64,000 bases of DNA from CALLPQ01 sp039819545 (GTDB lineage Bacteria > Pseudomonadota > Alphaproteobacteria > Caulobacterales > Parvularculaceae): contig JBCBRS010000005.1 in the NCBI GenBank assembly GCA_039819545.1, forward strand, positions 62,001 to 126,000, in the 5' to 3' direction. Position numbers and translations under genes: made by a program. Within the stretch, counting starts at the first letter, position 1. Each line of letters starts with the position of its first letter. Below are positions 9,474-17,835 of this stretch, piece by piece. The notes beneath the pieces are model-generated. The model saw nothing but the letters and a program-made list of their open reading frames with translations. It was not told where the DNA came from and made no database searches.

Positions 9474-10865
9474 ATGGGATTTGCCAGTATTTTGCGGGTG
9501 CTGGGCGTCGCGCTCGGCTATCTGGCGCTGGGCATGTTGGTCCCCGTAGGCTTTGGCCTGATCAATGGTCTTGCCGGTATCGGCAGTTTTCTGTTCGCTT
9601 TTGTGGTTAGCCTTATCGGGGCTGGCGGCCTGATCATTGCGACGGGCAATCAACGCCCGGCCACGGATTTCCGCGGCGGGATCATGATTGTGTTCCTGTG
9701 GTGGGTTATTGCGCCATTCTTCGGGATGCTGCCCTTTATTCTTGATGGCTATGGTCCTCTGGAGGGGCTTTTTCTTGCCGTCTCTGCGCTGACCACGACC
9801 GGCGCCCTCCTGTCGCGCGATGCTCTTGTGGCCGCACCGTTGCACCATCTGTGGTTTGCCCTCATGCAATGGCTGGGCGGTATTGTGTCCATTGCCATTG
9901 CCGCGTCGATCACTGTTCGCCCTGTGTTCTTTGGCGTTGAGACCGTGCAATTGCCTTTTTCCCGGGGGGAGCGCGATTCTTATCTGCGGTCCTTGCGGCT
10001 GGCTTTCTATGCCTTTATCGGCACCTATGCGATCCTGACGTTTCTATGCTTTTTTATATTAAAGGCCAATGGCTTGGATGACTTTGATGCGGGGATACTT
10101 TCGCTATCAACGCTTAGCTCCGGCGGGCTATCCGGGACGCGCGAGGGCCTGGCCGAGTATCCCTTATGGACCAGTGAATTGCTGTTTCCGTTCGTCCTGC
10201 TGTCAGGCACCAACTTTCTGTTGATTGCGTTTGCCGTCCGCGGTCAATGGAAAAAGGTCAGCGACGTTGAGACCGAAACGCTGCTCGCCATGATTGCGGG
10301 CGTGGGCATGCTGCTCTGGGTGCTCACGGGTGCAGGCGATGTGGATCGGTTGCTGTCGCAGTTTTTTAACGCGGCCTCCCTTCTGACCACGAACGGGATT
10401 TTTCTAGGCGAAACGCCGCCGCTGGCGGTTGCGGCGGTGGCCGCCCTGATCGGCGGGGCGGCAGTTTCCACGGCAGGGGGGCTGAAGGTTTTGCGTTGGC
10501 TTGTGATCATCAGACGCGGACGCGAGGAGGTGCGCCGCTTGATCTCCCCGAATATTGTGCAGGGAAATATCCCGATTGCTGAGGAGTTTGGCGTCTGGAT
10601 GCATTTTCTGGTGTTCACGCTTGTGCTCGGCGTCATGATGCTCATCCTTACTGTGGGCGGCGCCCGGTTTGATTTGGCTGCGGCGGCGGCGGCTGGGGCG
10701 CTGTCCAACACTGGGCCCTTATTGGGGCTCGCGCAGGGGGCCACGGGCAATTATGGTGGGTTTGGCCCGGCGGCACAGCTGAGCCTGATGGTCGTGATGA
10801 TCCTGGGGCGGATTGAGGCGGTGGCGGCACTGGTCCTTCTGAACCGGGCATTCTGGCGCAGCTAA
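9474..10865 (+). CDS. trkH: Trk potassium transporter membrane subunit TrkH
   Basis: 463-residue polytopic inner-membrane protein that conducts potassium together with TrkA. It is hydrophobic throughout, with paired-helix and pore-loop repeats. The selectivity-loop regions appear as ALTTTGALL, STLSSGGLSG, SLLTTNGIF and ALSNTGPLLG. The C-terminus ends with MVVMILGRIEAVAALVLL, a segment conserved in TrkH. It is translationally close to trkA (three-base gap), and the transaminase gene follows 19 bases later. Confidence 0.93.
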   Translation: MGFASILRVLGVALGYLALGMLVPVGFGLINGLAGIGSFLFAFVVSLIGAGGLIIATGNQRPATDFRGGIMIVFLWWVIAPFFGMLPFILDGYGPLEGLFLAVSALTTTGALLSRDALVAAPLHHLWFALMQWLGGIVSIAIAASITVRPVFFGVETVQLPFSRGERDSYLRSLRLAFYAFIGTYAILTFLCFFILKANGLDDFDAGILSLSTLSSGGLSGTREGLAEYPLWTSELLFPFVLLSGTNFLLIAFAVRGQWKKVSDVETETLLAMIAGVGMLLWVLTGAGDVDRLLSQFFNAASLLTTNGIFLGETPPLAVAAVAALIGGAAVSTAGGLKVLRWLVIIRRGREEVRRLISPNIVQGNIPIAEEFGVWMHFLVFTLVLGVMMLILTVGGARFDLAAAAAAGALSNTGPLLGLAQGATGNYGGFGPAAQLSLMVVMILGRIEAVAALVLLNRAFWRS

Positions 10866-10884
10866 CGAAGAAAAGGACGATCCC

Positions 10885-11748
10885 ATGGCCCGCATTGCCT
10901 ATGCCAATGGCCACTATGCCCCGATCACTGCGCCGGTTATTCAGCTTGAGGATCGCGGTTACCAATTCGCTGACGGAGTGTATGAGGTCTGCCTAGTGGT
11001 AGACGGCGCGCTATGGGACGCCGATGGCCATTTTGCCCGTTTGGAGCGCTCATTAGAGGCGCTGCAGATCAACTATCGCGTCCATCGCGGTGTGATCGAA
11101 ACCGTAATGCGCGAAGTCATGCGCCGGAATCGGCTGAAGAGCGGGCTTGTCTATCTGCAGGTCACGCGGGGGGCGGCGAGCCGTAATCATCATTTCCCGG
11201 GACCACAAACCCCGCCGGTTCTGTCCATCACGGCAAAAGCCTATGACCTTGCCGCCAATGACCGCTTAGCTGCCAAGGGCGTTGCGGCGGTGAGCGTGGA
11301 GGATATTCGCTGGGGCCGGGTGGACATTAAATCGATCTCGCTCCTGCCCAATGCGTTGGCCAAGCAGACTGCAAAGGCGGCGGGCGCGTTTGAGGCTGTT
11401 CTCCTGCGTGATGGATGCGTGACGGAGGGCGCCTCTACCAATGTGTGGATTGTCGATAACGCCGGGGCGCTGCTCACCCACCCCCGTGGTAATCGCATCC
11501 TTGGCGGGATCACCCGTCAAAGCGTGATCGAGGCGGCGCGGATGATGCAAATACCTGTCATCGAAAAAGCGTTCTCGCTCGATGAGGCACGCGGTGCGGC
11601 GGAAATGTTTGTCACCTCCGCCACGAGCCTCGTCATGCCGGTTGTAAGCCTTGATGGCAAAACAATTGGGCCGGGAAAGCCGGGGCCAATGGCGACAAAA
11701 TTGCGCGCTGCCTACAAAACTGTTGCTGCCCCGGCGGACGCTTCCTAA
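10885..11748 (+). CDS. dat: D-amino-acid transaminase (class IV PLP aminotransferase)
   Basis: 287-residue PLP enzyme of fold type IV that interconverts D-amino acids and 2-oxo acids, in practice D-alanine with D-glutamate. Visible motifs are QFADGVYEV, the PLP lysine K149 in WGRVDIKSISLLPN, and EGASTNVWIV with the phosphate-binding ILGGITR downstream. Branched-chain aminotransferases are the main alternative, but DIKSISLLPN is characteristic of D-AAT. The gene sits between trkH and hfq, the usual alphaproteobacterial position, and has a GGA-rich ribosome binding site. Confidence 0.88.
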   Translation: MARIAYANGHYAPITAPVIQLEDRGYQFADGVYEVCLVVDGALWDADGHFARLERSLEALQINYRVHRGVIETVMREVMRRNRLKSGLVYLQVTRGAASRNHHFPGPQTPPVLSITAKAYDLAANDRLAAKGVAAVSVEDIRWGRVDIKSISLLPNALAKQTAKAAGAFEAVLLRDGCVTEGASTNVWIVDNAGALLTHPRGNRILGGITRQSVIEAARMMQIPVIEKAFSLDEARGAAEMFVTSATSLVMPVVSLDGKTIGPGKPGPMATKLRAAYKTVAAPADAS

Positions 11749-11892
11749 GTCTTGCGGACGAGGCAGCACTGTCACCAAATCTGCCGGATCGCATTTTATT
11801 TTGCGTTGCAGCGTAAATCCGCTAGAGTTTTGGGCAAGATAGATAAACAGTGCGCCATCACTCGACTTCAATAGAATGACAAGTTTTGACAA

Positions 11893-12132
11893 ATGAACGA
11901 GAAAAAACAAAACCTTCAAGATGTTTTCCTGAACCATGTCCGTAAAGAAAAAGTGCCCGTCACGGTCTTCCTGGTGAATGGCGTAAAACTGCAAGGCATC
12001 GTGAACTGGTTCGACAACTTTTGCGTTCTCCTGCGCCGGGATGGCCATGTTCAGCTTGTCTATAAGCACGCCATTTCCACGGTCATGCCCTCACAGCCGG
12101 TGAATTTATGGGATGGCGAAGACGCAGGCTGA
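11893..12132 (+). CDS. hfq: RNA chaperone Hfq
   Basis: 79-residue Sm-like protein that forms hexamers and pairs small RNAs with mRNAs. It shows the proximal-face motif NLQDVFLNHVRKEKVPV, the NGVKLQG strand and the Sm2 motif VYKHAISTV. The C-terminal tail is short (NLWDGEDAG), as is usual in alphaproteobacteria. It lies directly before hflX, an order conserved across proteobacteria. A 144-base upstream gap leaves room for its own promoter. Confidence 0.97.
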   Translation: MNEKKQNLQDVFLNHVRKEKVPVTVFLVNGVKLQGIVNWFDNFCVLLRRDGHVQLVYKHAISTVMPSQPVNLWDGEDAG

Positions 12133-12188
12133 CTGCGCGCCAGTCAGATGGGACGTCTGGTGGGACGGTCTGGTGGAACGGTCTGGCC
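12129..12188. repeat. Hairpin over the hfq stop codon and 12-13-bp tandem repeats
   Basis: CTGACTG (12129-12135) and CAGTCAG (12141-12147) form a seven-pair stem that includes the hfq stop codon. Three imperfect copies of GGACGGTCTGGTG follow at 12151, 12163 and 12176. There is no T tract, so this is not a standard terminator. It could slow or process the hfq-hflX transcript. Confidence 0.5.
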
Positions 12189-12233
12189 GGTTTGTCGGCG
12201 TCATAGCGGTCCCTCTATCTGTGTATTTGTGCT

Positions 12234-13616
12234 ATGACTGGCGTTATGGACTCTGCGTTTGTTCTTCATCCTTTATTGCTGCGTCATCAAGATCAGGACC
12301 TTGCCCCCGACCTGCGCTCAGCTGACGGTGCGCTTGACGAAGCTGTAGGGCTCGTGGCGGCCATTGGTCTTGCGGTGACCCACGCGGAGATTGTGTCGAT
12401 CACCAGGCCTCGGCCCGCAACCTTGTTTGGGACGGGCAAACTCGATGCGCTGCATGTCCAGATTGAGGCCGAGGAAAGCCCGCCGGCAGTTGTGGTGGTC
12501 AACGGCGCCCTCACCCCCGTTCAACATCGCAATCTGGAAAAAGCCCTCGCGGTAAAGGTGCTTGATCGAACGGCGCTTATCCTTGAAATTTTTGGGGCCC
12601 GTGCCCAAACCCGCGAGGGTCGCCTGCAAGTTGATCTGGCCCATCTGACCTACCAACGCTCCCGCCTTGTGCGGTCCTGGACACACTTGGAGCGCCAGCG
12701 TGGCGGCGCGGGTTTTCTAGGCGGTCCCGGAGAGCGCCAGATTGAGTCGGACCGCCGGGTGCTGGCCGACAAGATTGTGCGCCTGCGCCAAAAACTTGAA
12801 GATGTGCGGCGGACCCGAAACCTCCAACGTAACCAGCGCAAGCGCGCTCCCCAGCCAGTGGTCGCCCTCGTGGGGTACACCAATGCCGGGAAATCGATGC
12901 TGTTTAATCGCGTGACGCGGGCTAGCGTCCAAGCCGAAGACCTTCTTTTTGCGACGCTCGATCCCACCATGCGGGCGGTAAAGCTGCCGTCGGGTCAAAA
13001 GATCGTTCTGTCCGATACTGTGGGCTTTATTTCGCAACTGCCAACGCAGCTTGTTGCTGCCTTCCGCGCCACGTTAGAGGAGGTGCTTGAGGCAGACCTC
13101 ATCATCCATGTGCGCGATTGTGCTCACCCCGATAGCGATGCACAGCGGCGCGATGTTCTTTCGGTGCTGCAGGATTTAGGGGTGATTGGCGGCGAGGAGG
13201 CCCAGCGGCCCTATATTGAGGCGCTCAATAAGATCGATCTCCTTGACGAGGACGACCGGTTCGTGGCCGCAAGAGCCGCCCGGATTAGCCACGACCAGGC
13301 GGTGAGCGACCCCGATGATCCGGTTCGGGTGGCAATTTCTGCCCAAGAGGGGGAAGGGCTGGACCTTCTTTTCGAACAAATTGATCGGTTTCTGACGGCC
13401 CACCGCCTGACCTATGAGGTGCTGGTGCCGGTTCAGAACGGGGCAGCACGGGCGTTCCTGTTTGCCCAGGGCGATGTCCTCAACGAAGACACGCGTGCCG
13501 CTGGCCAGCATATTTGCGTCAGGCTTAGCGAGAAAAATGCTGGGCAATTTCAAGAGCAGTTCAAGCTCTTTCTTACCGAAGTCGTCTCTCAGGAAAGAAA
13601 TTTTCTGCAAGCGTAA
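12234..13616 (+). CDS. hflX: Ribosome-associated GTPase HflX
   Basis: 460-residue GTPase that binds the 50S subunit and helps rescue or split stalled ribosomes. The N-terminal HflX domain (about residues 25-200) includes the GXGKL motif FGTGKLDAL and the GGxGFxGGPGERQIE segment. The G domain starts near residue 211 with GYTNAGKS, then DTVGFI and NKIDLL. The start could be 12234 or the ATG at 12246. It follows hfq as in many proteobacteria. The length is somewhat greater than the E. coli protein, as is common in alphaproteobacteria. Confidence 0.95.
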   Translation: MTGVMDSAFVLHPLLLRHQDQDLAPDLRSADGALDEAVGLVAAIGLAVTHAEIVSITRPRPATLFGTGKLDALHVQIEAEESPPAVVVVNGALTPVQHRNLEKALAVKVLDRTALILEIFGARAQTREGRLQVDLAHLTYQRSRLVRSWTHLERQRGGAGFLGGPGERQIESDRRVLADKIVRLRQKLEDVRRTRNLQRNQRKRAPQPVVALVGYTNAGKSMLFNRVTRASVQAEDLLFATLDPTMRAVKLPSGQKIVLSDTVGFISQLPTQLVAAFRATLEEVLEADLIIHVRDCAHPDSDAQRRDVLSVLQDLGVIGGEEAQRPYIEALNKIDLLDEDDRFVAARAARISHDQAVSDPDDPVRVAISAQEGEGLDLLFEQIDRFLTAHRLTYEVLVPVQNGAARAFLFAQGDVLNEDTRAAGQHICVRLSEKNAGQFQEQFKLFLTEVVSQERNFLQA

Positions 13617-13640
13617 TCAATGGCTAGTCGAATTAATCTA

Positions 13641-14417
13641 TCACGATATTTGAGGCATAAAATAGCCGAGGACGGGGACGCAAAAGCCAGCAAAACAAAG
13701 CGCGGGGCCAAAGCGGATTTCCTGCGTCGCAGAGAGGGGTTTGCCGCGGGCTGACACCAGCAAAAAGGCGAGGGCGCTGAGGGAACTGAGCAGGACCACA
13801 GGCGCAAGCACGGGCCAACCGAACCAGGCCCCAATGGCCGCGAGCAATTTGGCATCTCCCAATCCTAAACCATCATGGCCACGCAACGCGCGGTAGCCGA
13901 GCGCAACCGCCAGAAAGACGCCGCCGCCAACCCCCGCGCCAACGCCAGCATCGGCGAGGGGGACAAATCCGTCCCCGAGAGCGTTAAACCCAAGGCCAAA
14001 TCCAAGGAGTGGCAAAGTCAACCCATCGGGGAGAAAGCCGGTGCGCGCATCAATGGCACCAAGGGCTATAAGACAGAACCCGTACGCCGCGAAAGCGGCC
14101 CCGGTGGGCGTCGCGCCGAAAAGCGCAAAGCCAGTGACCGCCACCAGCGCGCCGAGGCCCTCAACCACCGGATAAAGAGGCGAAATGACCGCCCCGCAAT
14201 CGCGGCACCGCCCCCGCAACAGGAAGAAACTGATCAACGGAATATTGTCCCAGCTGCGGATTTGTGCGCCGCACGATGGGCACCGCGAGCGCGGGCCGAA
14301 CCCGTGGCGTTGTGATGCCGGGTCTTGAAGGCCCCACCAATAGGGACCCCGGTGAATGACCACATTCACAAAGCTGCCAAGCACCAGTCCCAGGACGATG
14401 ACAAAAGCGAGGATCAT
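13641..14417 (-). CDS. gspO: Prepilin peptidase / methyltransferase (GspO, PilD type)
   Basis: Polytopic aspartyl protease that cleaves and N-methylates type II pseudopilins. The start at 14417 gives 258 residues beginning MILAFVIVLGLVLGSFVNVV; the frame extends to 14483, but the extra 22 residues are hydrophilic. The N-terminal GSFVNVVIHR motif is followed by the four-cysteine cytoplasmic loop (CPSCGAQIRSWDN...CRDCG) and two catalytic aspartates in IDARTGFLPD and GLGDAKLL. It stands apart from the gsp operon at 21-33 kb, whose prepilins it presumably processes. It converges on hflX with a 24-base gap. Confidence 0.93.
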   Translation of the reverse strand: MILAFVIVLGLVLGSFVNVVIHRGPYWWGLQDPASQRHGFGPRSRCPSCGAQIRSWDNIPLISFFLLRGRCRDCGAVISPLYPVVEGLGALVAVTGFALFGATPTGAAFAAYGFCLIALGAIDARTGFLPDGLTLPLLGFGLGFNALGDGFVPLADAGVGAGVGGGVFLAVALGYRALRGHDGLGLGDAKLLAAIGAWFGWPVLAPVVLLSSLSALAFLLVSARGKPLSATQEIRFGPALCFAGFCVPVLGYFMPQIS

Positions 14418-14483
14418 GGCCTGCTCTTCTGCGGGCGCCTGATTATTGTGACGATTTCTATACACACCATCATGGGCCTTCAT

Positions 14484-14860
14484 TGACGGGAATCAGGCGC
14501 TCCGGCAATGGGCCGGCACCGGGATCGTGAAGCCTTTTTTGGGTGCCCGGTGCGGGCTCATGGGCTTCAGGCGCGGCGATAACCGTTCATCGGCGAGGTT
14601 TCTAGCTGAAAAGCAGTGGGTGATTTTTACAACACGAGCAAAGTCTCGTATTTTTATTGAAAGGAAAAAGGCGATTTTTGTGAGCATTTGCGCACCTGTT
14701 GCGCAGCATTTGCCCCACATCCGGTCCCCCATCCGGTATTGTGCCGAGTGGTCACAAAACTGATAAATTAAGTTCACAACGGCGTCATGCAGAACACTTA
14801 GCAGCCCCCCATCTTTGGACGCCGCGACGTTTTCGCGTGTTTTACCTGTGGGGCTGTCAC
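14484..14860. other. 377-base gap between gspO and the duplicated lipoprotein gene
   Basis: No gene is convincing here; a 152-codon minus-strand frame overlaps the lipoprotein start and resembles nothing. The gap holds a direct repeat TTGCGCA-CCTG-TTGCGCA near 14686-14704 and the 11-bp phased repeats listed separately. The stretch 14630-14690 is AT-richer than its surroundings, consistent with promoters. Confidence 0.5.
14749..14792 (+). promoter_or_regulatory. Candidate PhoB-type array of four 11-bp direct repeats
   Basis: Four consecutive 11-base units start at 14749, 14760, 14771 and 14782: TGGTCACAAAA, CTGATAAATTA, AGTTCACAACG and GCGTCATGCAG. Positions 3-6 read GTCA, GATA, TTCA and GTCA. 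PhoB boxes are 11-bp direct repeats around CTGTCAT plus an A/T-rich spacer. The match is partial (best in units 1-2) and is read by eye. The array ends 68 bases before the lipoprotein ATG. Confidence 0.35.
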
Positions 14861-17731
14861 ATGAACCTTCCGTCTTCTCTTCGGTCACTTCTATTCGCTT
14901 CCAGCGCAATCGCTTTGCTTGCGGGTTGCTCTGGGTCTGAAATTTCATCACCCGGCGAGGGCTCCTTTATCGGTACACCGCCCGGCGGTGGTGGCGGCGG
15001 CCCAACAACACCTGGGCCTATGGGCATGGATTTGACCTTTGGCGGCTGCCCCGGGGGCACCACGGCGGCAACCATTCCGGGCTCTGACGTGACGGCGTGC
15101 CGGGTTATTGTTGACCCCACATCGGGCGCGCTTCTCGGCCCCGTGACGTTGACGGCCTCTGCGTCTGAACCGCGGACATACTTCTTCGAACAGGCAACCT
15201 TCGTAGGTACCGATGATGGCCCCACACCGGGCGCACTGGGCGGTACATCGGCAACGCTGACCATTCAGGGCGGTGCGCAGGTTGCCTTTGTTGGGTCCAC
15301 CGACTTCCTGACTGTCAACCGGGGCTCACAAATTGTCGCCACAGGGTCTCCGTTGGCACCAATTTCTCTCACCTCTGATGAGGATATCGTTGATGACGGT
15401 ATCGCCAATGACAGCCAGGGCGCAGCCCGCGGTCAGTGGGGTGGCCTGATCATCAATGGCCGGGCGCCCATTAACTCCTGCGCCGACCCCTCCATGCCCG
15501 CAACCTGTGAAACAACGGGTGAAGGCGGAACGGGTTCTTACGGCGGTGACAACCCCAATGACAGCTCCGGTACTCTTAACTATGTGCGGGTGCAGTATGC
15601 CGGGTTTGAAATAACACCCGATAATGAGCTGAACGGTATTGCTTTCCAGGGCGTTGGCAACGGCACCGATGTGGACTTTATTCAGGTGCATAATAATGAC
15701 GATGATGGCGTCGAGTTCTTTGGCGGTACGGTCAATGTTCGCCACGTTGTTCTGACCGGTGTTGACGATGACGCGCTCGACTGGGTCTCCGGCTGGAATG
15801 GCTCGGCCCAGGATATTCTCGTGATCGGCTCCGGCGTTGGCGACAATGGTTTTGAAGGAGACAACAATTCTTCAGACAATAATGTGACGCCGCGCTCCAA
15901 CCCGATGATTTCAAACTTCACCCTCGTTGGTGGGCCAAGCGAAGACCTCGGCATGCAAATCCGCGAGGGTACCGCCGGTGTCTTTATCAACGGTATCGTC
16001 ACGGGCTGGGAAGATGGCTGTCTCGACATCGATGATCAGGCAACGTTCGACCAGATCGATGGTTCAGCAACGATCGACCAGGGCGGCACGGACCTTCAGA
16101 TTTCTTCGGTCTTTTTCTCCTGTGCCACGGCATTTGATGATACCGCTGGCGACCCGATCGACATTGAGGCCACCTTCCAGGGTATCACCGTGGGGACCAG
16201 CACGCTGTCCATGAACACGCTGCCCGGTGCCAACGAACAGGCGGTTGCGGCGATTGATGCAGCAACCATTGGCGCCCCGGCACTGGTAACCGAGAACTTT
16301 ATTGGTGCGTTTGAGCCAGGCCTCTTGCCTCAGGAAACATGGGCCTTCGGCTGGACCGTACCCGGCTCTGTCTTTGATCAGGGCGCGTGCCCAAGTCACC
16401 CGAACGTGACCGACATCACGGCCTCATCAAACCTGCCAGTGCCGGTATCCGGTGGCCGGGTATGTGAGGTAAACGGCACGATCACCCAGGATCTTTCTCT
16501 AACGCCATTTAACACCTTCGTCCTGCGCGGCGCCGTGTTTGTGGGTGCTGATGTCGGTTCTGACGTGAACAACCCCGACTCAGACGGTATTCCAGCCGTC
16601 ATGTCGATCGCGGGCGGCACGCAAGTGATCGGTCAGTCACCCACAGACTTCCTGGTGGTGAACCGGGGCTCGCAGCTGCGGGCAACGGGTACGCCAGCTG
16701 CTCCGATTGTCTTTACCTCTGACGAGGATGTTCTTGGTTCAAACACCGGCAGCGAACGTGGCCAGTGGGGCGGCTTGATCATCAATGGCCGCGCCCCGAT
16801 CAACTCCTGTGCGAACCCGGCTGACCCGGCAACCTGCGAAACAACAGGTGAGGGCGGTACAGGGTCCTATGGCGGGAATGCGCCGAACGATGACTCCGGC
16901 ATCCTGAACTATGTGCGCGTGCAGTATGCGGGCTTTGAAATTACGCCCGACAACGAGCTCAACGGCATCGCCTTTCAGGGCGTTGGTGACGGCACGGAAG
17001 TGGACTTCATCCAGGTTCACAACAATGACGACGATGGCGTCGAGTTCTTCGGCGGTACCGTTGATGTCAGCCACGTGGTGCTCACCGGTGTTGACGATGA
17101 TGCGCTCGACTGGGTCTCCGGTTGGGACGGTTCGGCACAGTTCGTGATCATTGCTGGCTCGGGTGTTGGTGATAACGGGTTTGAAGGCGACTCAAACTCC
17201 TCAGACAACAACGTGCTGCCACGCTCGAACCCCACCATCTCCAACTGGACGGCCATTGGGGCGGACAGTGAAGACCTCGGCATGCAAATCCGCGAAGGAA
17301 CAGCCGGTACGTTCCTGAACGGTGTCGTCACCGAGTGGGATGATGGCTGTCTTGATATTGATGATCAGGCAACATTTGACCAGTTGAACGCGTCCACAAC
17401 ATTGACGCCAGGTGCGACTGACCTGCAGTTCGTGGGTCTGTTCTTTAGCTGTGACGGCGGCTCGCTCGTCGATTTCACCGACAGCAATGGCAATGTTGAC
17501 GAGCCAATCACGGACATTGCGCAGCTGCCAGGCATCACCGAAGGCACCAGCACATTGACCGCGGGCGCTGGCTTTACCGCGACGATTGTTAATGGTGCCA
17601 ATGAAAACGCCATCACGCCAATCGACGGTACGGCGGTTGATCCAAACCTTGTAACCACCACGCGGATCGGCGCCATGAGCGATGCCGATGACCTGTGGTT
17701 CGTGGACTGGACCTTCCCGGGCAGCCTCTAG
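14861..17731 (+). CDS. Large exported lipoprotein with an internal duplication (beta-helix-like)
   Basis: 956-residue protein with a lipoprotein signal (LLAGC, cysteine near residue 24), a Gly/Pro-rich linker and two copies of a module of about 400 residues. Each copy contains GQWGGLIINGRAPINSC, DNELNGIAFQGVG, FIQVHNNDDDGVEFFGG, DDDALDWVSGW, SEDLGMQIREGTAG and GCLDIDDQATFDQ. The short repeated hydrophobic strands with Asn/Asp/Gly turns suggest a right-handed beta-helix; the Asp-rich loops could bind calcium. The N-terminal start at 14699 adds no signal and is rejected. It probably sits at the cell surface and is followed by a TonB receptor. The exact function is unknown; a T2SS substrate lipoprotein is one possibility. 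Confidence 0.8.
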   Translation: MNLPSSLRSLLFASSAIALLAGCSGSEISSPGEGSFIGTPPGGGGGGPTTPGPMGMDLTFGGCPGGTTAATIPGSDVTACRVIVDPTSGALLGPVTLTASASEPRTYFFEQATFVGTDDGPTPGALGGTSATLTIQGGAQVAFVGSTDFLTVNRGSQIVATGSPLAPISLTSDEDIVDDGIANDSQGAARGQWGGLIINGRAPINSCADPSMPATCETTGEGGTGSYGGDNPNDSSGTLNYVRVQYAGFEITPDNELNGIAFQGVGNGTDVDFIQVHNNDDDGVEFFGGTVNVRHVVLTGVDDDALDWVSGWNGSAQDILVIGSGVGDNGFEGDNNSSDNNVTPRSNPMISNFTLVGGPSEDLGMQIREGTAGVFINGIVTGWEDGCLDIDDQATFDQIDGSATIDQGGTDLQISSVFFSCATAFDDTAGDPIDIEATFQGITVGTSTLSMNTLPGANEQAVAAIDAATIGAPALVTENFIGAFEPGLLPQETWAFGWTVPGSVFDQGACPSHPNVTDITASSNLPVPVSGGRVCEVNGTITQDLSLTPFNTFVLRGAVFVGADVGSDVNNPDSDGIPAVMSIAGGTQVIGQSPTDFLVVNRGSQLRATGTPAAPIVFTSDEDVLGSNTGSERGQWGGLIINGRAPINSCANPADPATCETTGEGGTGSYGGNAPNDDSGILNYVRVQYAGFEITPDNELNGIAFQGVGDGTEVDFIQVHNNDDDGVEFFGGTVDVSHVVLTGVDDDALDWVSGWDGSAQFVIIAGSGVGDNGFEGDSNSSDNNVLPRSNPTISNWTAIGADSEDLGMQIREGTAGTFLNGVVTEWDDGCLDIDDQATFDQLNASTTLTPGATDLQFVGLFFSCDGGSLVDFTDSNGNVDEPITDIAQLPGITEGTSTLTAGAGFTATIVNGANENAITPIDGTAVDPNLVTTTRIGAMSDADDLWFVDWTFPGSL

Positions 17732-17743
17732 GCGATGAAAGCC

Positions 17744-17781
17744 GTCAGGCCCGCTCCCATGGCGCGGGCCTGACCTTTTTT
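17744..17781 (+). terminator. Rho-independent terminator after the duplicated lipoprotein gene
   Basis: An 11-pair perfect stem, GTCAGGCCCGC (17744-17754) with GCGGGCCTGAC (17764-17774), is followed by C and six T residues. It lies between the lipoprotein stop and the TonB receptor start. The receptor therefore needs read-through or its own promoter. Confidence 0.92.
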
Positions 17782-17835
17782 GTGACTTGTTGATTGAACG
17801 GCCCTTTTGCGGGCCATACCTTTGAAGGTGATATT

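Noticed and set aside
14493..14951. 152-codon minus-strand open frame between gspO and the lipoprotein
   Set aside because: It overlaps the lipoprotein signal sequence and the PhoB-like repeats, and has no family similarity I can see.
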